Shown here piece by piece: positions 53,909-62,894 of a stretch of DNA of 64,000 nucleotides (the first letter of the stretch is position 1; every line of letters begins with the position of its first letter). This DNA is from Mycobacterium ostraviense (GTDB lineage Bacteria > Actinomycetota > Actinomycetes > Mycobacteriales > Mycobacteriaceae). The DNA lies in the NCBI RefSeq assembly GCF_002705925.1, contig NZ_NKRE01000001.1, positions 5,830,904 to 5,894,903 of the forward strand. The letters are read 5' to 3'. The position numbers were made by a program, and so were the translations under genes. Under the pieces are notes generated by a model. The model was not told the origin of the DNA, made no database searches, and saw nothing but the letters and a program-made list of their open reading frames with translations.

Positions 53909-55195
53909 TCAGGGGCCGAGCACCCGCCGGGTGTAGTCGTTGAGAAAGACCCGGTTGGGGTCGAGACGATCGCGCACCGCCGCGAAACGCTCCCAGGCGG
54001 GATACCGATCACGAAGCGTGCCGGCGCTCTGATAATGGCGCTTACCCCAATGCGGACGGCCCGCATACTCGTCCATGATTTCTTCGACGGCGCGGAAATA
54101 GGTTTCGAACTCCATGCCGGTGTACTGGTGAACGGCGATGTAGCAGGTGTCCCGGTTGTGCGCGGTCGACAAGAACGCGTCGTCGGGGGCGCCGAAGCGG
54201 ACCTCGAGCGGGAACATGATCGGCAGGTTGCGCCGGCGCACAAGGTCGATGACCCGCTGCACGCCCTCGCGCGCGTGCTCGCGCGGGATCGCGTATTCCA
54301 TCTCGGTGAACTTGACGTTGCGTGCGCTCGCGTAGACCTTCCAGCCATGATCCTGGACGGTGGCCGGCGACATCAAGTTCGTCATGAGTCGGTTCAATGC
54401 CGGTGCGGCACTGGGGAATTGACGACCGGTGCGGCAGATCAGGCTCAGCGCCGCGTTTTCGGCGTAGTCGTTGATCCGGCGTTTCCACACCGGTAGCGGC
54501 TTGGGCTCCTCGTCGCTGCGGCGCGTGGTGCGGGTCAGCGCCGTATCGCCGTAGGGAAACACGAAGAACTCGAAGTGGTCGTTGCCGTCCACCTGCTCGT
54601 CGAGTCGCTCCAGCGTATCGGCCAGCGGGCGCAGCTGGTCGTCGCGATGCAGCGTGAACAGCGGCACCACCCGCAGGGTCACCTGAGAGATCACGCCCAA
54701 CGCGCCGATCGACACCCGTGCTGCCAGGTAGTCGTCACCCTGCGCCAGGGTCAGGATGTCGCCACTGGCGGTGACCAATCGCAGCGAAACGACCTGCGCC
54801 GACACGTTGGTGAAGCGCGCCCCGGTGCCGTGCGTGGCGGTCGCGGTCGCCCCGGTGATCGACTGCTTGTCGATGTCGCCCTGGTTCTCCAGGCCCAGCC
54901 CCCGCTCGGCCAGCTGCGCGAACAGCCGGTACAGCCTGGCCCCGCCTTGCACCGTCGCCAGACCGGCCGCCACATCCACGTCGATGACCCGCTGCATGCC
55001 GGTCATGTCGACCATCACGCCGTCGGTGCAGGCGCAGTCGGTGAACGAATGCCCGGTGCCGACGGCGCGCACCCGTTCGCCGCGCTGCGCAGCCTTGACG
55101 ACGACCTCCGCCAGCTCGGCTTCGGAGGTGGGCCGGACAATCTGCGACGGCGCGCATACCTGATCGCCGGCCCAGTTGCGCCATAGGTTGCTCAC
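53909..55195 (-). CDS. L-gulono-1,4-lactone oxidase/dehydrogenase family FAD enzyme (Rv1771-like)
   Basis: A 428-residue VAO-type flavoenzyme with FAD domain VGTGHSFTDC (His49 region), an ALO C-terminal domain, and HWGK near residue 382, typical of aldonolactone oxidoreductases. The M. tuberculosis homologue of the same length has been described as L-gulono-1,4-lactone dehydrogenase. GTG 55195 overlaps the stop of the peptidase gene (GTGA). It is last in a three-gene operon with the M28 peptidase and the PLP enzyme. Confidence 0.93.
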   Translation of the reverse strand: MSNLWRNWAGDQVCAPSQIVRPTSEAELAEVVVKAAQRGERVRAVGTGHSFTDCACTDGVMVDMTGMQRVIDVDVAAGLATVQGGARLYRLFAQLAERGLGLENQGDIDKQSITGATATATHGTGARFTNVSAQVVSLRLVTASGDILTLAQGDDYLAARVSIGALGVISQVTLRVVPLFTLHRDDQLRPLADTLERLDEQVDGNDHFEFFVFPYGDTALTRTTRRSDEEPKPLPVWKRRINDYAENAALSLICRTGRQFPSAAPALNRLMTNLMSPATVQDHGWKVYASARNVKFTEMEYAIPREHAREGVQRVIDLVRRRNLPIMFPLEVRFGAPDDAFLSTAHNRDTCYIAVHQYTGMEFETYFRAVEEIMDEYAGRPHWGKRHYQSAGTLRDRYPAWERFAAVRDRLDPNRVFLNDYTRRVLGP

Positions 55196-56397
55196 CGGGC
55201 CAGCTCCCGCACCACGGACTCGGCCACCGTTGCCGCGTGCATCACCGTCTCGTAGACGACGTTTTCCGGGGTATCGGACATCTGGTGGTAGTTCGACAGC
55301 GCCTTGTGGCGGTCAAAGGAGGAAAAGCAGGCGGTCGGGTAGCCCGCACGACTCATGAGCACGGCGTCGGTGCTGTTGCGCGATCGCAGCCCCCGTCGCA
55401 GTGGTGCGTCAGCGCGTTCGGCCGCTCGGGCCACCAGGTCGCGGAACGGCCGGTGGTAGTAGTCCTCCATGATCGTGGTGCCCTCGCCTTCGAGCATGAT
55501 GAGTTCGGGCGAGCCGACGGTATCGAAGTTGAGGAAATACGTGTGGTCACGGTCCAGCTCGGACTTGTGGCGGGCGATGAAACCGTAGATGCCACCCTGC
55601 AATTGCTCCTCGGCCCCTAGCGACACCAGCAGCACCCGCACACCCTGCACCGGGCGGTCGCGTAGCCGCTCGGCCAACGCGACGATCAGCGCGACGGCGG
55701 AAAGGTTGTCGTTGGCTCCGGGCACGATCGGGCTGCGGGCGATGTCGGTGAACGCCGCCACCCCGATCGCGCTCATCACGGCCCCGGCGAGCATCATCTT
55801 GCGGCTGCCCCGCAGCGCGCCGGCACCGGCTACCATCGGCGCCAGGATCGACGGCCACCAGTTCGGTAGTGAGGTGTCGATGCGCTCGACGATCCCCGGG
55901 AATCGCTCGACGAAGAACCGCTGATAGCCGGGTTCGAAGAACTTGCCGCTGTGCGCGGCGTCGTGATGAGCGCACACCACGACCGTCCGCTTGCCGGTGG
56001 GGTCGCCGGCTTCGGCCACGACATTCCATGTCGTTCTGGGCTGTTGGAGTTTCTTGCGCACCACGCGTACCCCGTTGGAACAGTCGTCGGCGATCGCCAG
56101 GCCCGCGCCCAGACCCGCCAGCCCGGCCAGGCCACGCAACCGTCGGCTGATCAGCCCCGCGACTGCTGCCCCGACCCCGACCGCCGACAGCTTGGCGTGC
56201 AGCTGTGGGTAGCCGTCGTAAAACTGTTCCTCTTCGATCCGCGCGTTCTGCACCCCGGCGGCGCGTAGGTACTCGACGATCTTGACCGCAGCCTCCTGCT
56301 CGCCGGGGTCGCCGGCGCCGCGTTCGATCGGTGCGAGTGTCTCGATGACCTCACGCATCGTGGCCAGTTCGGTCGGCAATGCGGTGATCGCAGTCAT
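55192..56397 (-). CDS. M28-family zinc peptidase, membrane-associated (Rv1770-like)
   Basis: A 401-residue protein. Metal ligands of the M28 family are visible: CAHHDAAHSG (His and Asp), PGANDN (bridging Asp), GAEEQ (Glu pair), NFDTVG (Asp) and YHQMSDT (His). A hydrophobic insertion around 75-105 and another near 200-235 could anchor it to the membrane. ATG 56397 (MTAITALPTELA) has AAGGAG upstream. Substrate unknown. Confidence 0.85.
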   Translation of the reverse strand: MTAITALPTELATMREVIETLAPIERGAGDPGEQEAAVKIVEYLRAAGVQNARIEEEQFYDGYPQLHAKLSAVGVGAAVAGLISRRLRGLAGLAGLGAGLAIADDCSNGVRVVRKKLQQPRTTWNVVAEAGDPTGKRTVVVCAHHDAAHSGKFFEPGYQRFFVERFPGIVERIDTSLPNWWPSILAPMVAGAGALRGSRKMMLAGAVMSAIGVAAFTDIARSPIVPGANDNLSAVALIVALAERLRDRPVQGVRVLLVSLGAEEQLQGGIYGFIARHKSELDRDHTYFLNFDTVGSPELIMLEGEGTTIMEDYYHRPFRDLVARAAERADAPLRRGLRSRNSTDAVLMSRAGYPTACFSSFDRHKALSNYHQMSDTPENVVYETVMHAATVAESVVRELAR

Positions 56398-56440
56398 GGC
56401 AGCTCCTTGTCGCGCGGTCCGTCGGCGAACCATTCCATCA

Positions 56441-57682
56441 TTAAAGAAACGTGCGACCCTCACCGCGGTAGGTCGGGACGGTGTCGATGATCTGCGCGCC
56501 CCGAACCAAATACAACCGATCGAACCGCTCACACAGCTCGCCGGCCTTGGTGTGACGGAAGTAGACCTTGTCGCCGATCTTCAGTTGCCGCGCCGCCGCA
56601 CCGGACAATGGCGTCTGGACCTCACCGGTGCCTTCCATCGGGTCCAGTTTGAGCCCGCTCGGTAGGTACGGGGTGGGCATGCGGTCTTTCGCGCCGACGC
56701 CGCTGGCCAGATAGCCGCCTCCGAGCGCGGTCACGGTGTTGGCGTCGGGCCGGCGGCATACCGGCAGCGCGAACATCGCCGCCGGCCGCAAGGCGAACGT
56801 CGAGTAGGAGTCGAACAGCGTCGGCGCGTAGAACCCCGAGCCGGCGGTGGCCTCGGTGATCGCCGGCTCCTGGGCAACCAGCTGAAGGTCGCCAGTGCCG
56901 CCGGCGTTGACGATCTTGATGTCGGCGACCTCACGCACCAGCTCGACGGCGCGGGCGCGACGTTCCCGCAACTCCGCGAAGGACCGCCGCTGCATCCACC
57001 GAACGGCCGCGTTCTGGGCGGACTTGCCGGCCACGTTGTCGCCGAACCCGGCGATATGGCCCTCGTAGGACATCAACGCCACCAGCGTCAGCGACGGCCG
57101 GTGCGCGATCTCCACCGCGAGCGCGCGCGCCTGTTCCGGCGTATGCAATGGCGATCTCTTCGCCCCGATCTTCACCCGCCCGCCGGCTCGCCAGTAGCCG
57201 GCGTCGAGGTCCAGGCACAGCCGCACCGGCTTGGTTGTTGCATTTTCGATCAGGTCGAGATGTTCGACGCTGTCGACCATCAGGATCGGCGCTCGTTCGG
57301 GGTTCTCAGCGGTGAGCTCGCCGAGCTTGGGCAGTGCCGCCCTATCGGTCGTCGGATAGGCGAGTAGCAGGTTGTCGAAGCCGTGGTCGGCCAGCCAGAG
57401 AGTCTCGGCCAGCGTGAACGTCATCAGCCCGTCGAACCGAGCGTTCGAGTCGCGGATTTCGCGCTGTAAAGGCCTGCACCGCAACGACTTCGACGCCACC
57501 CGGATCGGCTTGTCACCCGCGCGGGAAAGCAGCTGACCGGCATTGGCCCACATCGCGTCGAGGTCGACGAAGGCAAACGGCGCGTCCAGGGCGGCGAATG
57601 CCTTCTCATACCGTTGCAGCCGACCGTGCGCGTCGAGCCTGACCGGCTCGTCGGCACGCTGCTCGCGACCCACCTCAGGCAC
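56441..57682 (-). CDS. PLP-dependent alanine racemase-fold enzyme (Rv1769-like)
   Basis: A 413-residue fold-type III PLP enzyme of the D-threonine aldolase/D-serine dehydratase kind. The PLP Lys lies in VASKSLRCR (about residue 65). The C-terminal half has the metal-binding layout of these enzymes (FRHTKAGELCERFDRLYLV, with His and Cys). It probably acts on a D-3-hydroxyamino acid or related compound. It starts at GTG 57682 and is followed by the peptidase and lactone oxidase genes on the same strand. Confidence 0.85.
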   Translation of the reverse strand: MPEVGREQRADEPVRLDAHGRLQRYEKAFAALDAPFAFVDLDAMWANAGQLLSRAGDKPIRVASKSLRCRPLQREIRDSNARFDGLMTFTLAETLWLADHGFDNLLLAYPTTDRAALPKLGELTAENPERAPILMVDSVEHLDLIENATTKPVRLCLDLDAGYWRAGGRVKIGAKRSPLHTPEQARALAVEIAHRPSLTLVALMSYEGHIAGFGDNVAGKSAQNAAVRWMQRRSFAELRERRARAVELVREVADIKIVNAGGTGDLQLVAQEPAITEATAGSGFYAPTLFDSYSTFALRPAAMFALPVCRRPDANTVTALGGGYLASGVGAKDRMPTPYLPSGLKLDPMEGTGEVQTPLSGAAARQLKIGDKVYFRHTKAGELCERFDRLYLVRGAQIIDTVPTYRGEGRTFL

Positions 57683-57808
57683 GCCGTCACCTTACTGAAC
57701 GTGACGAACTCTGGCAGCAGATCGATGATGTTGCGGCACGTGGTGAGCGTGCCGAACGGCGTGCCGGCTGCGCCGTTGCGATAGGCGACCGCGGTGCGCC
57801 CCGCCGGA

Positions 57809-59683
57809 TCAGGCCGTCCCGTTCGTCCCGTTTTGGCCGAAGAGGAATCCGCCGGCGCCGCCGCTGCCCCCGGCTGCCAAGCCGGTGCCGTTTCCGCCGT
57901 TGCCGCCGTTGCCGATGATCACCGCGCTGCCGCCGTTACCGCCCGCGCCGAAGCCGCCGGGGGCGCCGTTGCCGCCGGCACCGCCGTTGCCGAAGAACAC
58001 CGCACCCGACCCGCCGGAGCCGCCGGCGCCCGAGCCGTTGGCGCCGCCGGTGCCGCCGGCACCGCCGTTGCCGAAGAAGAACGAGCCGTTGCCGCCCTGG
58101 CCGCCGCTGCCGACACTGGTGCCGCCGCCGGCACCACCGTTGCCACCGCCGCCGCCGTTGCCGAAGATCAGGCCGCCGTTGCCGCCGTTGCCGCCGCTGG
58201 CATACAGCCCTCCGTTGGTGCTGGTGGCCCCGCCGTTGCCGCCGTTGCCACCTGTGCCGAACAGATATCCGGAGCGACCGCCATTGCCGCCGATGCCGCC
58301 CACCGGCTGCGTCGTGACCGGCACCGCGGCCGTGGTGCCGGCGCCGATCCCACCGCCGTTGCCGCCCACACCTCCGATCCCGAGCAGCTGGGCATCGCCG
58401 CCGGCGCCGCCGAAGCCGCCCGAGCCGGCAAAGCCGGTGGTCACGCCGGCGCCCCCGTTGCCACCGAGGGCGCCGTTGCCGCCGGATCCACCGTTGCCCA
58501 ACAGCAGACCACCGGGGCTTCCGGTGCCGCCGAGACCACCGATGCCTCCCTGGCCGCCCTGGGCGACCCCGGTACCACCGTCGCCTCCCAGCCCGCCGTC
58601 ACCGCCGACGGCGCCGTTGCCGAACAGCCCGGTGGCGCCCCCGTTTCCACCGGACCCACCATGGCCGCCGAAGCTGGCGAAGGCTCCGTCGCCGGCTCCA
58701 CCGGCGCCGCCGGCTCCACCAGCGCCCGGAGCGCCGTACAGCAGTCCGCTCTGTCCGCCCAGACCACCCATGCCGCCGTAGCCACCCACGCTCTGGACCG
58801 TCGCGTTGCTGAGGCCGCCGGCCCCGCCGGTCCCGCCCGCGCCGCCGACGCCGAACAAGGCCGCTGCCCCGCCGCCGGCTCCGCCGGACCCGCCGACACC
58901 GCCCGCGGGGATGATGGTCGGCGAGGGGCCGATGGCCGGCGCGGCTCCCCCGATTCCGCCGTTTCCGCCCGCGCCACCCAAGCCGTAGATCAGCCCGGCG
59001 CCGCCGCCGTTGCCGCCGTTGCCGCCGGTGGTGCCGACGCCACCGGCCAGGGGGGCCGGGCCGCCGTTGCCGCCGGCGCCGCCGGCACCGCCATTGCCCC
59101 ACAGCAGGCCGCCGTTGCCCCCGGCGCCGCCGTTGAACCCGTTGAGACCGGCGGTGGTGGAATTCCCCGCGGCTCCGCCGGCGCCGCCGTTGCCCCACAA
59201 GCCGGCGTTGCCGCCGTTGCCGCCGCCCTGGTTGATGCCGCCGGACCCGCCGTTGCCGCCGTTGCCGATCAAGATCCCGCCGTCACCGCCGCTTTGACCC
59301 GTCCCCGGCGCTCCGTTGGTGCCGTTGCCGATCAGCGGACGCCCGAACAGCGCCTGGGTGGGCGCGTTGATCAGGTCGAGCACGTCTTGTGCAGCCGAGG
59401 CATTGGCAGCCTCGGCGAGGGAATACGAGCCCGCTCCCGCGGTGAGCAGCTGCACAAACTGTTCATGGAATGCCGCGGCCTGGGCGCTGAGCAGCTGATA
59501 GGCCTGGGCATGCGCCCCGAACAGGGCAGCGATCGCGGCCGATACCTCGTCGACACCGGCCGCCAGCACTGCCGTCGTTGGCGCGGCAGCCGCGAAGTTG
59601 GCCGCACTTATCGACGAACCAACACTCGCCAGATCCGTTGCCGCCGCCGCCACCAGCTCTGGGGCCGCGATGAGATACGACAT
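57809..59683 (-). CDS. PE_PGRS protein, PE_PGRS31-like
   Basis: A 624-residue protein. The PE domain (about 1-95; MSYLIAAPELVAAAATDLAS) has a YSLAEAANAS export motif, followed by a linker with FGRPLIGNGTNG and about 490 residues of GGxGGx/GGNGG repeats ending in LFGQNGTNGTA. Such proteins are ESX-5 substrates at the cell surface, and the repeats form polyglycine-II-like helices. ATG 59683 follows GGGAGG. The gene sits beside the Rv1769-like gene, where PE_PGRS31 lies in H37Rv. Confidence 0.95.
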   Translation of the reverse strand: MSYLIAAPELVAAAATDLASVGSSISAANFAAAAPTTAVLAAGVDEVSAAIAALFGAHAQAYQLLSAQAAAFHEQFVQLLTAGAGSYSLAEAANASAAQDVLDLINAPTQALFGRPLIGNGTNGAPGTGQSGGDGGILIGNGGNGGSGGINQGGGNGGNAGLWGNGGAGGAAGNSTTAGLNGFNGGAGGNGGLLWGNGGAGGAGGNGGPAPLAGGVGTTGGNGGNGGGAGLIYGLGGAGGNGGIGGAAPAIGPSPTIIPAGGVGGSGGAGGGAAALFGVGGAGGTGGAGGLSNATVQSVGGYGGMGGLGGQSGLLYGAPGAGGAGGAGGAGDGAFASFGGHGGSGGNGGATGLFGNGAVGGDGGLGGDGGTGVAQGGQGGIGGLGGTGSPGGLLLGNGGSGGNGALGGNGGAGVTTGFAGSGGFGGAGGDAQLLGIGGVGGNGGGIGAGTTAAVPVTTQPVGGIGGNGGRSGYLFGTGGNGGNGGATSTNGGLYASGGNGGNGGLIFGNGGGGGNGGAGGGTSVGSGGQGGNGSFFFGNGGAGGTGGANGSGAGGSGGSGAVFFGNGGAGGNGAPGGFGAGGNGGSAVIIGNGGNGGNGTGLAAGGSGGAGGFLFGQNGTNGTA

Positions 59684-59858
59684 CAGGGACCTCCCACCAC
59701 GTCACGGAAACCCGGCGGTCGCCCGGTCGCCATCAACCCTCGGCAAAGGGTATCGCCATCGGGTCAGCACACCCCGCATTTCCGGGAGACCTACCGATGT
59801 TTCGCCGGATGGCCCCGGAATGTTTCAGCGATCTCGCGGCTGCCGCCGGCTGCTTGGC

Positions 59859-60224
59859 TCAGGACGGCTTGGTCTCGGCGAATTCGCAGAACGCGGTGTA
59901 GGCCCGAGCGCCGTAGATGGTGGCCGGTCCCCCATGCATGAGGATGGTGACACCGATCGCCTCGGCGGCTTCCTCGGCCGTGGCACCGGCGCGGGCCGCG
60001 GCCTGCGCGTGGGAGGCGATGCAGCCGTCGCACCCCTGTACCACCCCGATCGCCATCGCCATGAGTTCCTTGACCTTACGGCTGAGGGCGCCGTCGGTGA
60101 GCGCGGCGCCGCTCAGGGCCGCAAATCCCTTGTAGACGTCCGGAATCTGATTCCGAAGCGCCCGGTGTTGCGGCCGCAGATCTTCGAGGACCTGATGATG
60201 GTGTTCATCTGACATAACCGTCAT
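59859..60224 (-). CDS. AhpD-like/carboxymuconolactone decarboxylase family protein (Rv1767-like)
   Basis: A 121-residue all-helical protein with the redox motif GCDGCIASHAQAAARAGA (CxxC followed by His), as in AhpD peroxidatic proteins. It probably reduces peroxides or relays electrons. It leads a minus-strand group containing DUF302 and CsoR-family genes and lies opposite a thioredoxin gene, which suits a thiol redox task. ATG 60224 is used; ATG 60215 is also possible. Confidence 0.88.
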   Translation of the reverse strand: MTVMSDEHHHQVLEDLRPQHRALRNQIPDVYKGFAALSGAALTDGALSRKVKELMAMAIGVVQGCDGCIASHAQAAARAGATAEEAAEAIGVTILMHGGPATIYGARAYTAFCEFAETKPS

Positions 60225-60261
60225 TACACCCTGCGTATGGGTGGGACCGGACCGATTTCAC

Positions 60262-60684
60262 CTATGACCTTTCGGTCGCGGCATCCGAACGTTGCAGCTC
60301 GTCGATGACGGCTTGGATCCGGCCGGTGACTTCATCGGCGATCGGGGCAAGCTTCGGTTCACCGGTGACGTCGGCCAACAGCCGCGGGTTCATCGCTTCG
60401 ATGACGACGGTGCCGGCCTGTTCGGGGTCCGATCGCACCACGACATTGCAGGGCAGCAGGGTGCCGATCTGGCGGGTCGCCTCGATTGCGCGGTGCGCCA
60501 GCGGCGGATTGCAGGCGCCGAGGATCAGGTAGTTCTCCATGTCCTCGTCGAGTTTGGCTTTCAGGGTTGCCTTCACGTCGATCTCGGTCAAGACGCCAAA
60601 GCCTTGCTGGGCCAGCGCCTCGCGGGTGCGCTTGACCGCCTCGTCGAAGCCGGTGTGCAACGTGGTCGACAATGCAATATCCAT
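60262..60684 (-). CDS. DUF302 protein
   Basis: A 140-residue protein with the compact alpha/beta DUF302 domain (MDIALSTTLHTGFDEAV, LTEIDVKATLK, YLILGACNPPLAHRAI). DUF302 proteins are often found with sulfur, persulfide or metal-stress genes, but no activity has been proven. ATG 60684 follows AAGGAG 9 bases upstream. It lies between the CsoR-like repressor and the AhpD-like gene, all on the same strand. Confidence 0.85.
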   Translation of the reverse strand: MDIALSTTLHTGFDEAVKRTREALAQQGFGVLTEIDVKATLKAKLDEDMENYLILGACNPPLAHRAIEATRQIGTLLPCNVVVRSDPEQAGTVVIEAMNPRLLADVTGEPKLAPIADEVTGRIQAVIDELQRSDAATERS

Positions 60685-60729
60685 CACCAATATCTCCTTA
60701 TTTTTTGTCGGACTCTTTCGGAACTCTGT

Positions 60730-60999
60730 TCAGGCCAGTGCCAGGAAAAGTTTCTCCAACTCGGCTTCGCTCAACGGCGCGGCGCCGTCGGACCGGGCTC
60801 CGGTGATGCATTCCCGTAGGCCGGTGGCCACAATCTTGAACCCGGCCCGGTCGAGCGCCCGCGACACCGCCGCCAGCTGGGTAACCACGTCTTTGCAGTC
60901 GCGGCCCTGCTCGATCATCGAAATCACTCCGGCAAGCTGCCCTTGGGCGCGCCGCAGCCGGTTCAGTACCGCAGCCATGCTGTCTTGATCACCAATCAC
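60730..60999 (-). CDS. CsoR/RcnR-family repressor lacking the copper-ligand His (Rv1766-like)
   Basis: An 89-residue helical DUF156 protein. It keeps the first Cys (GRDCKDV, like Cys36 of CsoR) and the last (GLREC, like Cys65), but the His that completes the copper site in CsoR (His61) is Gly. That pattern fits a thiol or persulfide sensor of the CstR type better than a copper sensor. GTG 60999 is chosen because GGGAGG lies 7 bases upstream and because operator-like repeats occupy 61038-61096. Likely represses itself and the divergent thioredoxin gene. Confidence 0.85.
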   Translation of the reverse strand: MIGDQDSMAAVLNRLRRAQGQLAGVISMIEQGRDCKDVVTQLAAVSRALDRAGFKIVATGLRECITGARSDGAAPLSEAELEKLFLALA

Positions 61000-61037
61000 G
61001 GTGGATCCTCCCGTCTCATCGGTCTTATCCACCATAG

Positions 61038-61096
61038 TACCCCGGGGGGTATGAATAGCCACCGCTGACAGGGCCGGAATATACCCCCGTGGGTAT
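61038..61096. promoter_or_regulatory. Two CsoR-family operator-like sites
   Basis: TACCCCGGGGGGTA (61038-61051) and ATACCCCCGTGGGTAT (61081-61096) are inverted repeats of the A/G-TACCCC...GGGGTA class bound by CsoR/CstR/RcnR tetramers. They lie between the repressor gene and the thioredoxin gene and would control both. Confidence 0.7.
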
Positions 61097-61136
61097 TTGT
61101 TCCTTAGGCCAGTATTTCCGGGATGGAAGGACCGAC

Positions 61137-61526
61137 ATGGCCACCGTCAATCTTACCCACGACACGTTCGAGTCCACGGTTACCGGCAATCCACTTGTGC
61201 TGGTTGACTTTTGGGCGTCCTACTGCCGCCCGTGCCAGGCGTTCGCCCCGATCTACGAGCGGTCAGCGCGGACCCATCCCGACGTGGTGCACGCCAAGGT
61301 CGACACCCAGGCCGAGCCCGAACTGGCCGCCGCGGCGGGTATCCGCTCAATTCCGACCATCATGGCGTTCCGCGACGGGGTGCTGGTCTACAGTCAGGCC
61401 GGGGCGATGCCACCGGCGGCGCTGGAGAATTTGATCACCCAGGTGAAATCGCTGGACATGGATACGGTGCGCGCCAAGATCGTCGCCCGCAGGCAGCCGC
61501 GGCCCGTTAGCCGGCCGGCCTCATAG
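61137..61526 (+). CDS. Thioredoxin with CRPC active site
   Basis: A 129-residue thioredoxin fold (VLVDFWASYCRPCQAFAPIY, cis-Pro in SIPTIMAF, FRDGVLVYSQAG). The active site is CRPC instead of CGPC, and the residue before it is Tyr instead of Trp, which should change redox potential and partner choice. ATG 61137 follows GGAAGGA. It overlaps the CoA-transferase stop by 6 bases (convergent) and is divergent from the CsoR-like repressor. Confidence 0.9.
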   Translation: MATVNLTHDTFESTVTGNPLVLVDFWASYCRPCQAFAPIYERSARTHPDVVHAKVDTQAEPELAAAAGIRSIPTIMAFRDGVLVYSQAGAMPPAALENLITQVKSLDMDTVRAKIVARRQPRPVSRPAS

Positions 61527-62741
61527 AATCGCGTTGAGGTCCTTGGCCTTTGCGATATCGTCCCAGTCCACATCGAGCTCGAGCAGAATTTCCTCGGTGT
61601 GCTGCCCGTGCTCTGGGGCACGCGCGGGATCCGGCGGGGTTTCGTTGAACTGAACCGGCGCGGCCACGATCCGATATGGCTCGCCATGGTCGTCGACGTT
61701 GGTCACCACGTACCCGTTGGGTTCCACCTGCGGATCATTGAGGGTTTCCCGCGGCGTCGCCAGGGCCGCCCACACGCCCGGTTCGTCCTCGAGCACCTTC
61801 TGCCAGTGTGCGAGATCGTGGCCGGCAAACGCGGTGGCGAAGATCTCGGTGGCCTCGGCCGCATTGGCAATGAGGTTGCTCGACGGCACGAACCGCTCGT
61901 CGGCGGCCAGCTGGGCAAGTCCCATCCGCCGGCAAAAGCCGGCCCAGTATTTGTCGGGTTGTAAGAACACCAGCTGGATCCACCTGCAGTCCTTGGTCTT
62001 GTACCGGTTGACCAGCGGATTGATGGCCAACCCGGGCGGGGCGCCGGGAATGCCGTCGATGTCGAAGAAGTCAGCCGCCGAAATCGACGGCGCGATGGCC
62101 CACATCGCCTGAGCCAGCAGCGACGAATCGACAATGCAGGGCTCCCCGGTGCGTTCCCGATGGAACAACGCCGCGCACACCCCACCGGCGAGTGTCGCCC
62201 CGCCCTGCAGGTCGCCGAACGCCGGCCCCTGCACCGCGGGCGTCTCGCTGCCGAAGGGTGTGAGCGTGTATGCCACCCCGCCACGGGCCAGGTAGGTGGC
62301 GGCATCGAAACCACCGCGATCGCGATCCGGGCCGCGCACGCCCAGTCCCGTTCCTCTGGCGATGATGATCGTGGGATTGAAGGAGCGAATGTCCTCGACG
62401 GTCAGCCGGGCCCGCTCGAGGGCGCTGGGCAGCCAATTGGTCAGAAACACATCGGCACTGGCCAGCAGGCGGCCGAACAGCTCACGCCCGGTTTCGGATT
62501 TGACGTCGATCGCGATGCTGCGTTTGCCGCGGTTACCCAACTCGAGAATGAAGTCGGCGTCGACCCGGGCCGCTTCACGGGTGAAGCCCCCCACCACCAA
62601 TGCCCGGCCGGGATCGCCCGCCGCGACGCCCTCCACCTTGATCACGTCGGCGCCCCAATCCGACAGGGCGGCACCGGCCGACGGTACGTAGGTCCACGAC
62701 GCCAGCTCGACAACCCGGACACCGTTGAGCACCCCTGCCAT
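61521..62741 (-). CDS. Class III (CaiB/BaiF-type) CoA-transferase
   Basis: A 406-residue family III CoA-transferase. Typical segments are VVELASWTYVPSAGAALSDWGADVIKVE at the N-terminus, NRGKRSIAID, and GGFDAATYLARGG with the likely catalytic Asp. It would move CoA between carboxylic acids, or act as a racemase. With the neighbouring SDR and the 2-oxoacid dehydrogenase, the context is breakdown of a lipid, sterol or branched acid; the substrate is not shown. Confidence 0.9.
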   Translation of the reverse strand: MAGVLNGVRVVELASWTYVPSAGAALSDWGADVIKVEGVAAGDPGRALVVGGFTREAARVDADFILELGNRGKRSIAIDVKSETGRELFGRLLASADVFLTNWLPSALERARLTVEDIRSFNPTIIIARGTGLGVRGPDRDRGGFDAATYLARGGVAYTLTPFGSETPAVQGPAFGDLQGGATLAGGVCAALFHRERTGEPCIVDSSLLAQAMWAIAPSISAADFFDIDGIPGAPPGLAINPLVNRYKTKDCRWIQLVFLQPDKYWAGFCRRMGLAQLAADERFVPSSNLIANAAEATEIFATAFAGHDLAHWQKVLEDEPGVWAALATPRETLNDPQVEPNGYVVTNVDDHGEPYRIVAAPVQFNETPPDPARAPEHGQHTEEILLELDVDWDDIAKAKDLNAIL

Positions 62742-62894
62742 CGCAATCCCCTCGGCCGCCGCAGCTATTCCTTGCTATTTTAGATATTCTAGCTAGCGTA
62801 GCGGATGGCGATATCCCGGCTGCAGGCATGCGCGGTTCTTTCGGAAGAGATGCGATGGGAACCACCAGGTTCCAGTACGCGGACAGGGGTGGTG
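62742..62894. promoter_or_regulatory. Divergent control region of CoA-transferase and SDR
   Basis: 153 bases. An AT-rich core (62770-62800) contains TTTTAGATATTCTAGCTAGC, with overlapping CTAG repeats, and probably holds promoters for both genes. Confidence 0.4.

Noticed and set aside
57794..59941. Long open frames on the plus strand through the PE_PGRS gene (Ala/Gly- and Pro-rich)
   Set aside because: They are antisense readings of GGN repeats in high-GC DNA; the minus-strand PE domain and ribosome binding site identify the real gene.
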